From positions 543,514,879-543,578,878 of the forward strand of contig OY856413.1 of the NCBI GenBank assembly GCA_963693085.1: a DNA stretch of 64,000 bases. Reading direction: 5' to 3'. The notes beneath the pieces are model-generated. The model was not told where the DNA came from. It did not search any database and saw nothing but the letters and a program-made list of their open reading frames with translations. Positions 1 through 13,770 of this stretch are shown here, in pieces. Positions within the stretch are counted from its first letter, which is position 1. The number at the start of each line of letters is the position of its first letter. This DNA comes from Alisma plantago-aquatica (taxonomy: Eukaryota > Streptophyta > Magnoliopsida > Alismatales > Alismataceae). Both the position numbers and the translations under genes were made by a program.

Positions 1-1723
1 GCATAGCCAAGTAAAAGGCTATGAGGTATATATGATGAGTAACCTTGCCTTGATAGTTACTCTCGATAATGAAATAACATGTATGATGTATTTGGCTCAA
101 GCACTTGGGATTGCTATCCCATGATGATGATGTAAGATTTGAGAGGCAGTGGCAGTATATGATGAGGGATTGAGATCCCATGGTATGTGATGATCCTAGA
201 GATGGATCTAGGTGATTGACAAGAGGCCAAGTGATAACATGTATTGTTGGATCCTTGTGAGGGATCAGGATGATGTGATTACAATAAAAGCATAACATTG
301 AGTTTTATGTTGGTTATTTCCTGTTATAGCTTGCATGTTATACAACTTGGTTGAATCTTGCAATCCATATAAAAGATACTAATTAATCACAGTGGAATAT
401 ATCATGTAGTTGCCCTAGCCATAAATCCATCATCGTCAGGAATTGGTGATGGTGAAACGGGTTCTCCTACGGGTTAACCCGGAGCGCATATTATTGAATA
501 TGCGAAGTTTCTCCTAGCCTCAAATAGAGAGGGAATCGAGTGCAGCTGCGGTTGCAGACTCGGAATATGTGATGAGCATGGTGAACATGCCCATGGCTCC
601 GGATATGTTATATGAGGAGCATGAATGCGTTCATGGCTCAAAGCACGGTGAACAGGCTCGTGGCTCAGATATAATAGCACTGTGACCTGTACCGAGGCGG
701 GCTAGAGGAAGGGTAGCCTATGGAGCTGACCTTGTGGCTGAGGCCACTTAAGCACGAGAATGTGGTCCTGCTTTGGTTCTCGTGCACTAACCACGAGGGG
801 AAAGGTCGTGGAGTCCGGCTCTTCCATTGAACTTGTATGGCACCGGCTTTGGGTTTCATAACCGAAGGTTGGATTTGAGTGGTACGGCTCACTTCCTCAG
901 GGCATAAAAATACGTAATCCAATCATATAGTATTTACTGCTTAAGGCAAAACATGGAACATTGGTTGAGGCCTTGCTTGTGTAGTTAATCTCATTATATC
1001 TTGCAGTTACTTATATGTTCCTCATGTTAGGTGATAATACCTTATAAATCTTATCTTGTTAATCATGTTCCATAAAGAAATAGTTGGATATATGCCTTCC
1101 GTACATCTGGTAAGCTTGACTGTATGAATAGTTTTACTTTATAAACTACTTTGTTATACTCCTTATCAGTTATCTGCTGCTATTGCCTTATCTTTCTGAG
1201 GTTCTGTAGTTTTGGCGGGGAGTTATGTTTCTCGCTGAGACTGTGTGTCTCACCCTACTGGTTTACACCCTTTTTAGGTGGTCGAGGTAGGCGTGGTGGT
1301 GGTCGCAGAGTTGCGGCCGAGCAGCGAGACGAGCAGTAGAAGGCAAGCGATGGATATGATGTTGTTTTGGATGTTTTGTAGTAGAGTCTTAGAGTCATCC
1401 CTGTACTCTCAGGTCCTTGGAGGTGTTTTGACGTTGTTTCATGATGTATAATCGTAGATGTTTTGTATATCCTGTTGCTGGCCGGATGTGGGCCTTTATG
1501 TATGTAAACAGGTGATGAACTCATGTGATGGTTAGCCAGCTTTTCCTCTAAACTGTGGACACATATCAAGGCTTGTATATGTTTATATAACTTGTTTCTA
1601 TGTAGGATAAGGACTTAAATGTAATAGTTTCTCAGTTTATCAGCTTTCCGCAATCAATTTTAATTAACCCGTGTTTTTGGTAATCTGTGGTTTATGGTGA
1701 TTTCCGCACATTTTCACGTAACA
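1..1723 (+). mobile_element. Ty3/gypsy-type LTR (Tekay/Del-like), 3' portion, cut by window edge
   Basis: This stretch has no coding capacity. It shares a run of landmarks, in order, with the better bounded solo LTR at 57479-61315: the gagtccggctcttcc block (812 here, 60432 there), the tttaggtggtcg block (about 1272 here, 60862 there) and the 'agtcatccctgtactct' block (about 1392 here, 60970 there). The tttaggtggtcg block lies about 450 bp from the right end in both copies, which places the LTR end at the CA at 1723. No primer binding site follows, so it is a 3' LTR or a solo LTR in plus orientation. The short reading frames inside are not conserved between the two copies and are taken as chance. 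Confidence 0.6.
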
Positions 1724-2519
1724 CCTCATTCTCTGTGTGATAATGGGATGTGTTGCCACATTTATACTACCTCCATTTGTGATCGATCTTATGGATTCAT
1801 TTCTCTTTGTACAATGAGTTTGTTACATGGACATACTTGGAGAGGTTGGTTCATGGCCTAAAAATTCTCTTTGTACTCCTTATCACACCAAGTAACATAC
1901 ATTTTTATTTGACAACTTTTTATTGATTATCAGCTATGCAAATTATCTTTCACAAGTCTATCATTTTATATAGGCTTTATTATTAGTGTCATCTATTCAA
2001 TGTTATAGGCATGGTACTGCATTGTTAAAATACATTGTATGTTGACAAGTGTTGTAGGTGGTTTCTGGGATGCAAATCTGCTCTATTTGGTGGCAGGGAA
2101 GGTTGTTTCTCTACGTAGAATCTTTCTTTCCTTTTCTTTTCTTGGTTATGTATGAGCCTAATCTATAATATGATCAGTTAAGACAAGAGACATGGGATTG
2201 ATTTATGAGCTTTTTGATGTCATACATCCTAGAGTTATTCTTTTTTCTTAATGTTCTTCAGATCATACAAAGAGAGCAGCTAATTTATGTTTGTCTTGAT
2301 TTACAGAGGCTTGAGGATGTTGTTACCAGATCATGGAGGTGTCGAGGATAGTAGCTGAGGAGCAGGGGATGTGGAGAAACAACGAGCAAGTGTGTTGCCA
2401 CTCTTTGCGGTCAGTCTTTAATGCCTCTCATCCTCTAGGAGGTAAAGTTGTTATTAAAATGAACCACACACCATATTTGACAATTTAATCAACCATATAA
2501 GTGTTGATGTAGGTTTTTA

Positions 2520-2521
<2 letters not shown>

Positions 2522-2573
<52 letters not shown>
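2522..2573. repeat. (AT)n microsatellite
   Basis: An uninterrupted AT dinucleotide run of about 26 units. Confidence 0.95.
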
Positions 2574-2577
<4 letters not shown>

Positions 2578-5500
2578 GGCTCCCTAATTATTGCTCCTGA
2601 TTTGGTGGTTTATCATTTTTGTGTAAATTTGGGCCAGAATTTTTCTGATTCCTCTTTTGTCTAGTACTCATGATATCAATTTCACAAAGAGGCACATGAT
2701 TGCTAACGAGGTGACTTGCTTCACGATTATGGATATCATTTGAATCTAACTTCTTATATTTCAGGTATCTAACTCTGTGGGTCTTCTTTCATTACTTATG
2801 CATAGTGGATTACCATCATTCCCTTTTGAATTTCCTTATTACATGGATTATCATCAACGATTGTTAATGATGTTGCATTATTATCATTCCAAATTCTTGA
2901 TCCAAGAATGCTATACTAGGAAATGCCTGGCACAACACTCCATTGTAAAGGTTTTAGTAATATCCCACAACTGTATTTGCACGTTGAGGACTAGCTTAGC
3001 AGTAGGTGACCTCTGACTCTCGAATACATATTCGTGAAATGCTTTCTAGCTAAGATACTCTAAAATGAAGATTCTATTATCTTCTCTCCTTTAGACAAAA
3101 CCAATTAAGATCATAATGTTATTCAAGGTTCCTTTCTCCTTTCTTTGTAGTAAGCTCCTTAAATTGGTTTGTCCTTTCAATTTTAGTTTTAGGGGACATC
3201 TTAGACACATGAAGTCTACTTTTCTAATATTGATGCTTAGGGTGATTGTAATTGTTGTAAGTGGGTACCACCATACAACCAGAAGATTGCCAACTCTGTT
3301 GCAAAGGTTGGGTTATCAATTCATGGGTTCATGATTCGTCCACGTGGTTGTGTCTTTCCACGTCAGTGTGAAGTTTGAAGCACTGTAGTATTGAGTCAAA
3401 GTCAAACAAAAATTAAAGGGGAAGAGGTATATCTAAGTTAATATGAGAAGATTTATTAAAGGATATTTAAATTCATTATATTTGAACTTAAAGCATGAAT
3501 AAGTGTATCCCAGTCTAGTATAGTTGAATTGGAAGCCTATATTGGCTATTTCCATATGCCATTCAATGATTCACTTGTCATTTATCTATGATATCATAGA
3601 CTACATACATCGGTTGTGCTTATATAGAAAAATTCCAAACAACTTTCTGTAGATTCTTTAATGTGATTATTTTGTAACTAGTTATGAGATTTCATGAATA
3701 GAACTATTATAATCATTGGCCTTGCTACTCCACACACGTCTTAATTCCTATGAGCTTATTCATTGTGAGATTTTCCTAGAGGTGACTGCCTAGACAAATG
3801 TGATTGTATGAAGTACTTGTGTGGATTTAGGCCAAAAGAACAAGTACCCTTGAAATCTGAACCAAACTCACCATTCATGCTTCATGAAAGGTCGACACAT
3901 TTATATTTATAGGTCCTTTAGTGGAAGTAGAATCTAAATATCCAAGAAAATGACACCAGTAGCAGCCAGACGAAAAAAAGTAATTCAGAGCTAAAAGAAA
4001 CCCAATTTAAACATCACAAAGGCAGATTGTCACTCTCTTATTCGCATCCCCATTAGATTCAGGACATTGATATTTATTTATATGAACTCTATCTTTCCTC
4101 TCCCTCCAAGTATTACAAAGCCTGCATAAAAATAATATGATTTTTCTTGCCTTTCATTCTTGCACAATCAATAGTCTTTATAGGGAAATAGTAAGATCAA
4201 GATCTTTTATTGCACTCTCCAAGATAACATCGGACAACTAAAGAAAATATAGAGGCTTTCTAAACTAGAAAGTCTACAAAGAAAAAAAATTGAAGACATT
4301 TGTATGCATGTTATCTTAGCATAATCAAATGTAGGTAATTTGTTGTGTCCTATCTTCCATCCGTTCAACTAAAAACTTCTGGGGCATTCGTAACTGAGGT
4401 ACTAAATCTTCTTATTTTCTTTATAGTCATCCATTAGCAAGAATTCATTTTTCACATGCTCCCATATGTGGGTTTCAAAGCCATATTATTTCATTTCAGG
4501 TCATGAGATCCTTCCTATGGCATAACTTGTTTTTCTATTCAAATCTTGATTACATGTTGCAGGATAGCTTAGTAATCAATTTCTTTTCAGTAACTATAGA
4601 GGCTCAGAAACCTAATGGAGAAAAACATCAATGATAATGATTACAAGGGGTCAAAAACTCACCATTCAGGCTTCATGAATATTGTTGGCTTTCTATTAAT
4701 GTTTACTAAGAAATCGTAAAATCTTCAATCAAATGATCAGTAAGTTGGATATGTTTTTATCTTACTTCATGTTTTATGAACTCCATCAAGTATTATCTTA
4801 GCTACAATTCCTCTATAGATTTTTTTCCAGAACATAATTATGTGACACATCTACTACTCTTATTTATCTTCGCATACATTTGTTGATGTCAATTCTCCTT
4901 GTTCAACCCCCTTGAATTTGACTCCATATTGATAGGATATGAGTCCTAGAGAACATATATAGTTTCTAAAGATTTCTACACTAGAATTAGAGGGTTCACA
5001 AAGACAAGGGCATGCATTCTGATGTTCTATAAAGGATTATTCAAAATGAATTTCTTGGCATGTTATAGAGTTAATTGAAGTTGATTTTTGTTTTTTGTTT
5101 CTCTGGGTTTAAGTCATGTGGTTTTCTCTACTATTTTAGAATCCAAAATCTGTTAGAGTTGTGTTGTTGAGGCGTATGCAATTATTGTGAAGCCTGCTTG
5201 GTCTTACTTTTCTAAAACTTAAGAATGATCTATCTTTTGATATTAGTCTTGATTCTTCTCAGGTTACATTTTGTTCCAATATGACTGCTGCCCATAAAAT
5301 CATTAGCTCCTTTTATTTCTATCTGAGGCCTTCTTCTCTAGAAGATTACAATATGATTTTCTTCAGCTTTTAAAGAGTTGTTTAAAGAGGTTTCTCTTCT
5401 TTGCTTCTCTAGGTTCCTAGAAGTATAATGCAAATTCAGAATTCAGATATTGTTTGAGATGTCAGATAACTTCTTTACCACTTTGCTCCTATGTATATTT

Positions 5501-5614
5501 CTAGAAAAGTGATTCCTTGCATCACTGGAGTGGGTGGAGACAGTCCCATGGATACAGTCTCCACACCTTGGAATGCGACTTACAGCCTTTAGTGTTCACT
5601 AACTCTCTTGTCTG

Positions 5615-5674
5615 TCGTTGGTCAAAAAGCAACAATAATGTAAGTCGTTGGTCAAAAAGCAGCAATAATGTAAA
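5615..5674. repeat. 30-bp tandem duplication
   Basis: Two adjacent 30-bp units starting tcgttggtcaaaaagca that differ at one visible position. Not part of any recognised element. Confidence 0.85.
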
Positions 5675-8230
5675 AGTTATATTGAAGCAGAGTGTTATAA
5701 GAGTATTGACACATCACATGGTTTAGACTTTATAGAGTATCGACATATCAAGTCATGCTAGTATATTCACCTTATCTTTTTCTTTCTACAGTTGGATGAC
5801 AATACCTTCTATTCTCACTAGAAAGGTGTCTCGTGTAGAGTATGTGTTCATGTGCATTTGAATTCTCATGGACATTTCAAAGGTAATACATGTCCTATCT
5901 TGCAAGCATGTCATAATGAGACAGGAAGCCCTTATATATATCTATATAACATGTTTGTCATGTAAGTATCTGAATACGCATCAAAACTCACACTTTTATG
6001 TATGTCTGGTACAAGTAATGTTTTTGTTCCTTAATATTTGATTGTTCCTTCACAAGGTGAGAAATGATTTCATTTTAACTCATATATAGCTCTCTTTTGT
6101 CTAAATTCTCATATATTGCTCGGTTAGGCAATGACCCAAATTCCATTCACTTCGAAAATTCTATTTTTTATTTGTGGTTGCTTCTCAATCTTCTTGTCGA
6201 TATGGGACTTGTAATTGTTAGCTTTCGTCTTAGATTGTAGATATTTTTAAGTGACATCCTACCTTGGGTTGCTGAGATTCAAGATTTGGCTATTTATATG
6301 TTCCCTCAACAAGGCTTGATGTTTATAGATATGCAATCTGATGTGCTTTTATTCTGGTCATTTTCTGTTGTTGAAGTTGGGTATTCTGCTGACTTTAGTT
6401 GTTGTTTAAGTTCAAGTGTGGCCTCAACATCATTTACACTGTATTTGTTAAAAGTCAACTTGTTTATTAAGACATATTGATTGATTATAACCTTGTGATG
6501 ACCTCTTGAATCGCCTTCTTTTTATATTCTGATGATTATATTCACGTGTAGCTAATCCGTTGCTAAGGTGTTCATTTTCCTCTTGTGATGTGGGCATGCC
6601 CGATATTATGGTAGCAAGGTTCCATAGATCATGAAGTAAATGACTCATTAGGAAACAAATGGTATGCACTACTGTCTTGGGGACTTGCAACACAAAGATA
6701 GTCACTTTGTGGGTGCAGGAAACCTTTCTTGTCAGTCAGATTCTACTACGCTCTCGACAATTGGATACTTCGTTTCAAATTTGGAATTGTGATAGTGCTT
6801 CACAGGGTTTCCATCTGTAGTTCACTTTCATCGCCATCTGTTGGGATTGTTGTTTGGTCACAGAGTTGTCCTCAGCTTTTGGACTAGGAGGCCTACTACA
6901 ATTTTAGAAGTGAGATGTAGTCCTCATATGCAATTAGAATCAGATGGTGATGGTGGACCAGACCAAGTCCTAAAATGTTAAAAATTCTACACTAAACAAA
7001 TCATCTCTTGTCATCTACCTTTCTTTATGTGATTAACTATTACAGGTTCAGATTCAACCCATGCTTAAAGATTGTAGTACTTTTAGGGAAGAGCAGGAAT
7101 GACGGAGATTATGAGTAAGGTGCAGCTTAAAAATGAATGAAATAATTATTCTATTCAATGAATGCAATTTTGATAGATATATGATACATGATAAAAAAAG
7201 GCCTCAATGTCAACTTATTGCTAAACGAGAATCCTTGTTTGGGTCTAGATCAAGTCCAACAAAATAGAGTACAAAGAAGATTCCTAGAACATCTATGGAT
7301 GGTCCAAGTTGTAATAGAAAGATATCACTATGAGGGGTGATGCTACATTCTTCAAATCAAGACTTCTTCCATTCAACAAAATCAACCCACTCATCAAGGA
7401 AATTGGATAAAGGGCCAACGTGTCACAAGGTCACAACTATGTGCAACACAAGAACCCATGCTATCACCAACTCATTGAACAAAAGGAGAAGACAACAATG
7501 ATTCTAAAAATGGTCGAGAAAGATACATACTCTTTTTCCAAGATGGGTGTAGACCTCACTGAGTTTATTAGTATATGTATATCCTTTTCTTTGTTCACAT
7601 TATGTAATAGGAGCAAGGTATACATCTTCCCCATGTACATTTGACGTTTCAGTATAAATGAATGTAAGTTTGTTGGCATAAAGAGATTCTGGACTAATTA
7701 CATAATATATGAATAATCAAACTATACATATATGTATATGTGGCACGACATGTGTATCAAGTGCATAATCCAACTACATATATATGTGTGCAGTAAATGC
7801 TACCTTTCCCTACACATTAACTACATATAATTTGTATTAACTTCATGTTTTTTTTTGTCGTTAAAAAACTCGTGTTGCTTTTTTTGTATTTCATTTCTAT
7901 AGTGTTTGTACAGAACTAGTTATTCTCAATAGACTGAGAGTAGTCAAAAACTAAAAAAATAATTACAAAAGAATAACAAGAAAAAAGGCTGCCACAAGTC
8001 AAGGATCTTCAGGGAGAAGCAAATTTTTAGGGGAGCAATCTCACCCTTAAAGAGAAACAGTAGAATAAAGCAATATCATCCATCAGCACCCTTTGAATAA
8101 AAAAAAGAAGAATCGTCCAATATTCATCCTGCTGATACAAGGTTGAAAGAGAACAAACCAATCCATAGCAAGCAGCCCTAAACAAGGAAATCTCCCAGAG
8201 AAACAACCATCACTGTGGCAGGGCATCTTC

Positions 8231-8400
8231 AGCAAGAAAAGGGAACAAATGAGCACCCAATAGCAAGCAGATCAGAAAAGTTGCTCCAGATACAACTCTA
8301 CCATCACAGAGACACAAAATAGCAAGAAAAGGGAACAAATGAGCACCCAGCAGCAAGCAGATCAGAAAAGCTTCTCCAGATACAACTCTACCATCACAGA
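8231..8400. repeat. 90-bp tandem duplication in the LINE-1 3' UTR
   Basis: Two copies of a unit starting agcaagaaaagggaac, offset by 90 bp (8231 and 8321). They are almost identical over about 80 bp, with only a few substitutions. It lies 450-600 bp downstream of the ORF2 stop on the element strand. The 73-codon frame that crosses it repeats the same peptide twice and is not a gene. Confidence 0.85.
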
Positions 8401-8850
8401 AAAAATAGCTATGAGAGGGGGAGCCAGCCAAAGCGTATCATCACTGAACCAAAGGTGTATCAGCCATAATAAAAAAAGACTACCAACAACACTCGACCAT
8501 CATAGATCAGGATAGGGGAAGCAATACTCCACCACCACTGAACCATGAGAAGGGAGCAAGACCAAACAACACGATCATAACCAACACCAGCTGAGTAGGA
8601 AGAGCCCAAAGAAGAACAATCGGAACAACCAACCAGGACCACACCAGGCACCATATAGCAGATACATAAGTGGGTCACCAGCACCAAAACTGAAACATCA
8701 CTCCACCAGAGATTCCAAGAAAGGATTAGAATCCACTCTTGTGTAAGAACATGAAGAAACCCCCAGCACACCAAACCAGGTCTTCAGTAGGAAGGACCAG
8801 CTTATGCTAAGAAATCTTCTATTCCAAAAGAAGTAGAACAAAAAGCCTCA

Positions 8851-11800
8851 TCAGCACAGGAGGTAGTATTCATTTTTAATCCAATTCCAGAGGTTCTCAT
8901 AAGATAAATACTCATTGTCATGCACTCTTTTATTCCTTTCCATCCAAAGATGATACAAAATGAGAAGAGATACAATATCCTCCTTACCACTATTGAATTT
9001 GATAACTTTGTCCCAATTATTAGGAAAAGTACTGATAAAACTCTGGTAAACAGCCAAATTCCATAGATTTATAGAATAACCACATTCAAAACATATATGA
9101 CGAGTACATTTGTACCCATTCATGCACAAGAAACAAATAGAGGCAGTAGAGATACCCATCCTTCTAACATAATCAGAAGTGGGTAGTTTATTATGTACTA
9201 CTTTCCATGCATGGATCTTCACATTCATGTGACATTTGGATTTCCAAATCCATTTAAAAATCTCACTTTCATAGCCTTTACTTCTGATAGCATTCCAGAT
9301 AGTTTTTAGATTAACCTTCTCACAATCATCAAACAAAAAAGTATCATCAACTGATTTCATAATACTGACAGATTGGAGAGTACTTATGACAATATCAGAA
9401 CATCTTGAGTGATGGACAGACCATGTTCTATCCTTAATAATAGAACTCAGTTTAGAGACTCTAGGAATACCAGCCTTGATAATGAGCCTAATATCAACTT
9501 TATCTTTAAGATAACCACCATTGAACCATGGATCCAACCACATATAGATGTTATTACCAGATCCAACTTTAATCTTGAAAAAAGGGAGAAGAAGACCCCT
9601 TGATCTAAGGGCACAGTTGAAAGACCAAGAAAAAATTGAAGATGCCTCAATACTCCAAAAAGAATCCTTCTTTAAGTATTTTTCATTGACCCATTTGACC
9701 CAGAGGGTGTCCTTCTTGCTAGAAATATCCCAAATATTATGAATAGGACTAGCATTTGCAACTTCTTTGCTCTTTCTAACACCCAAACCACCTTTAGCCT
9801 TAGGTAGGGTAATAGTATCCCACTTAATAAGATTAAGATTTCTTTTGTTTTTAGATTGACCCCATAGAAAATACCTACACAATTTATCTATTTCCTCAAG
9901 GATAGAGCAGGGAATGGGAAAAGATAAAACCAAATAGATATGCATAGTAGCTAAAGTTGATTTAATAAGCTCTAGTCTGCCAGCAAAAGAGAGATATATA
10001 CTTTTCCACGACTCCAGTTTCCTTTTAATTCTGTCAGTCAAATTTACACAATGACATTTGTTGAGCTTGCCACCAAATAAAGGAAGGCCAAGATATTTAG
10101 ACTCTTCAATCTTACCAATTGAAATATCAAGAGTATGAATAAAATCAGAAACCTTGCACTTCTTACTCAGAAAGATGGTACTTTTTCCTTTGTTAATAGA
10201 GAGACCAGACATCCTTCCAAACTTCTCAAACAACATTTTGATACTATTAACACTCTCAATATCAGCCTTTGCGAATACCATAAGGTCATCAACAAAAATC
10301 AGATGAGAACAGTGAAGGTTCTTTGAAGCATAAATTGGATGAATAGAATTCTCAACACACTTCGCCTTGATCAATTCAGAAAACCCCTACATAACAATCA
10401 CAAACAAATATGGAGCAATGGGATATCCTTGTATAACTCCATTAGAAGGAAAGATGGGAGAAGTAGGCTCTCCATTAATAAGAACTTGATAAGAAGTAGT
10501 ATTAAAAATATCTTCAATCCACTTAATCCATTTGCTAGCAAACCCCATCTTATAAAGAATAGAATACAAGAACTTCCAGCTAACCGAATCATAAGCCTTG
10601 GAAATATCAGCTTGAATTTACATAAGATTATTTGTTTTTTTGAAATCACTTAGAATCTCATTGGTCACCAGAGTCATCTTAAATCGACCTACCTTTGACA
10701 AAGACACACTGATTACCATCAATAATGCAAGGAAGAATAGGCTGCAATCTATTAGCAATGATTTTCGATATGATCTTATAGAAGGTGTTGCATAAGGAAA
10801 TAGGATGCCGGTTAGCAATAATAGAAGTGTCCCTATTTTTAGGAATAAGAGTGAGGTAGGTTTTATTCACCTCCTTGAGCAGCATGCTGTTAGAAAAAAA
10901 CTCATCCACAGCCTCCACAACATCATCTCCAATAGTACTCCAAGCATTTTTAAAGAAATAGCCATTAAAGCCATCAGGATCAGGACACTTGTCTTCGTTT
11001 GGATTCTTGACAATATCCTCAATTTCATTCCTAGTAACCTTCTTAGTGAGAGAGTAGTTCTGATCACTAGTGATGTGAGGGCCATTCCAAGGACATTCCC
11101 ACACATCTCCTTTGTCCTCTCTGCAAAAGAGACGTTCATAGAAAGTACTAACGTGGTTTTTAATAATATCAGTGTCCTTTTGAATATGACACTCAATATT
11201 AAGATATTGGATCGAATTTATAACCCTCCTCGTTCTTAAAAAAGAATAGAAGAATTTAGTGTTGAGATTCCCTTCCTTCAACCATTGAACTCTAGATTTT
11301 TGATGAATAAAAGCCTCTTCAACTAAGGCATGACTTTTGGCTTCTTTTCTCATGTCATTAGCAACTTTTCTAAGATCAACATCAGTAGGATTCAGATATG
11401 CCTGAACTTGAGCTTTAAGAGCATTTTCTTTAGCTATGGAAAAATATCATGGATATTTCCAAAAATAATCTTATTCCACTCTTTTAATTTCTTCTTCAAA
11501 TCATCAAGCTTCCTATAAACACGATACATAGCAAAGCTGTTAATATTAGAATTCCAGGAATCAGATAGGATACCATTAAAATCCTTATGCTCCATCCACT
11601 TATTGACGAATCTGAACGGAGAGGCTTTCTTTTTAATTTCCCCGACCATAAGAAGAATCCTCCTATGATCACTAATCGTATTAGAAATGCATTCACCATG
11701 AAAAGAATCAAAGCTAATCTGAAAATCTTCATTATATAAAACTTTATCAATCTTTGAAGTGGTAAAGTCTTCATCTTCTTGGTGGTTATTCCACGTGAAA

Positions 11801-12345
11801 TAAGGTCCATTTAGATCAAGCTCAAACATGCCACTATCCAGAAAAAAATCATTAAATTCCTCCATAGACTTTTTAGAAGGCGGGCCTCTTCCAATTTTCT
11901 CCTCATTTTTACGAATAGCATTAAAATCACCAATGATAGTCCATGGCAGAATATTACCACTCGAATAAGAATCCAAGGATCTCCAGAGCCTAGATCTATC
12001 ATAATCGTCGTTATGACCATAAAAAATAGTGAACATAAAACAAAAATTGTCTTTTTCAATAATCATGTTGATAGATTGGTCACATTCCGCAATCTTAGAA
12101 ATACTACAAGACTCTTCCCTCCATAGAACAATGATTCTCCCTAGAGCATGAGAATCTATATTAGAGTACCATCTGTAATCACTGAAATATCTCCTCATAG
12201 CCTTCTCAATTTTATTCTTCCTCAACTTGGTTTCAATCAGAACAAACACATCAGTGTCTTCTCTACGCACCTCTTCTTGAACACCCAGGAGCTTGTTACC
12301 AATACCCCTAACATTCCAAGAAGAGATGAGAATGGAAGGATTCAT
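8851..12345 (-). pseudogene. LINE-1 ORF2: endonuclease / reverse transcriptase, broken by two frameshifts and two stops
   Basis: In a live element this protein would nick the target and copy the element RNA at the nick. The first 303 codons (12345-11434) are an APE-type endonuclease in which SWNVRG, LIETKL, GDFNAI and ISDHR are all kept. The frame shifts at a T run near 11440. The next part (11353-10679) has RT motifs including HPISLCN and FVKGRSI. Another shift near 10680 returns to the first frame with ADISKAYDSV (RT motif A), then a TAA near 10617 and a TAG near 10383. QGYP stands where QGDP is usual. The last 507 codons (10374-8851) hold FVDD in place of the usual FADD, the RT thumb, and a zf-RVT region with WKVVHNKLPT and a Cys/His cluster. 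The stop is TGA at 8851. No RNase H domain follows. Nonfunctional. Confidence 0.92.
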
Positions 12346-12404
12346 TTTAAAACCCCGGCTGTTGAACTGACAGCCTCAGTTTCAGCACTTAACACCAATT
12401 CCCT

Positions 12405-13757
12405 TTAACACTGTGAACTACCACATATTTCAGATTCAAGATGAGTTCCAGTATTCAGTTTTGATTGACATTTTAGACGTTCTTTCCTCGATCTTTCAGT
12501 AGCCACAATTTTAACTGAACTAGATGATACCTGCGAGCTGATATCACTGTCTGGTGAGCCTTTAGGGAACGCTAGAATAGCTGTCAGGGTTAGTGGAATG
12601 TTCTCCCCATTCACACTCTCCTCAAATCCTACTATCTTTCTTATGTCAAAATCTTCCAAAGTAAATCCTTCATTCACCTCTCTAGAAAGTTTTTCAACCT
12701 CAACATCGATTTCCTCCAGCTCTTGAATAGGTGTAAGCTTCTTACTTGGATTCATTTTAGAATTAACCACTTCCTCCAAGATAAAATTATCTTCATCTGT
12801 TCTATGATTCACTAGCATAAAAACATCCACCTCATCTGCAATGACATATTTTTTTATCCATGTACTCTTTTGATTCAAGTTCAAGGCAATTCTCTGTTTC
12901 ATTTCAGCGTGAGTTTCCAGACATTCCTCATGACCAAAGCACCCACATGGAGTGCATCTATATGGGATCCATTCGTAATCCAATTTAACTGTATGTTCCA
13001 CACCTTTGTCACTTCGAAGAGTAATCTTTTTAGGAAACTTGGCCTATCTGTTCATCAATACCAGAATTCTAGCTACATCCATCCGTCTAAAGTTGTATGT
13101 TTCTTCATCCATTCTAATGGGTCTTCCCAAGAGCGAGCCAATTCTACTAAAAGTTCTACTGTCCCAAAGATCCATCGGGAGGTTGCAGATATCCACCCAC
13201 AATGGAACCTCCGATAGCACAGTTCTGCTCTGAGGATCTCTAGGCTTCCATCTTCGAAGAACTACAAGTTTGCCTCTCACCCACCATTCTCCTTTAAGTA
13301 CTAAATCCAGATCTACTTGACTATCAAATTTGATGAGGAAAAATCCAGAGCCTCTGTCAAAGATCTCGAAAGAGCTTCTGGTATTCCAAATGCAATCAAA
13401 TTACATAGTGAGAGTAGGTATATGCGGCCAGAAATCTATAACATAGCCTAGAATGCATTTGCTCCAGCGATTAGCATTCTCCTCCGCTTCCTTGTCGGGG
13501 TAGATTATCTTCCCATTTTCCAGGCAAATATCAACATTCTTCAGATCTAAAACACCTTTCGATGGAAACTGCCATAAAGACTCCCATCCTAATGAATTCC
13601 TTGGTGATTGCACAAACTCTTGAGACGAACCTTTTGGATGTGAAGAGCTAGATCTATCATTCAATTCCGGCTCCTTACACTGACTATCTGTCGGAGAAGA
13701 CGAACGCGCCTTCCCCTTCGTCGTGTCACCCATGCCAACGGGAGCACTAACCATCAA
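12405..13757 (-). pseudogene. LINE-1 ORF1: DUF4283/zinc-knuckle RNA-binding protein, two in-frame stops
   Basis: ORF1 proteins of plant L1 elements coat the element RNA. One reading frame of about 450 codons runs through the region, broken by TAA near 13399 and TAG near 13033. The N-terminal 60 residues are Ser/Pro-rich and basic. The middle has WWVRGKLVVLRRW and VPLWVDICNLP, the typical DUF4283-to-linker signature. A CCHC-like knuckle follows (RCTPCGCFGHEEC, near 12960-12920). The C-terminal half is acidic and low in complexity. It sits 59 bp upstream of ORF2 on the element strand, the usual arrangement. The start is taken at the first ATG of the frame, where homology to the family also begins. 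Confidence 0.88.
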
Positions 13758-13770
13758 GGATTTTTAGGCC

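Larger units (their letters stand above)
1724..7847. other. Unassigned AT-rich sequence without recognisable genes
   Basis: About 6.1 kb in which I find no conserved protein domain, RNA gene or LTR boundary. All reading frames are under 90 codons and none resembles a known family. The stretch 2300-2420 begins with a splice-acceptor-like tttacag followed by relatively GC-rich sequence, but no open frame extends through it. A near-identical block of about 23 bp (aactcaccattc followed by gcttcatgaa) occurs near 3868 and again near 4657. The last 150 bp (7700-7847) carry aactacatat motifs. These weakly resemble the tagctacatat motifs at 13.9-14.1 kb and may be the other flank of the CACTA-like element split by LINE-1. 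Confidence 0.5.
7848..13770 (-). mobile_element. LINE-1: plant L1-type non-LTR retrotransposon, near full length, inactive
   Basis: A complete domain order is visible on the minus strand: ORF1 with an RNA-binding type N-terminus and CCHC knuckle (13757-12405), then ORF2 with endonuclease, reverse transcriptase and C-terminal zf-RVT domains (12345-8851). An approximately 1-kb 3' UTR follows and ends in an A tract, seen as nine T on the plus strand at 7848-7856. The length of about 5.9 kb is normal for plant L1. No RNase H domain follows the zf-RVT region, unlike the LINE at 24.3-30.1 kb. I could not find a matching target-site duplication, so the 5' edge is approximate. The right flank is the interior of a CACTA-like terminal region, which suggests the LINE inserted into that element. 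Confidence 0.85.

Noticed and set aside
10805..11239. 144-codon plus-strand frame
   Set aside because: Antisense shadow of LINE-1 reverse transcriptase.
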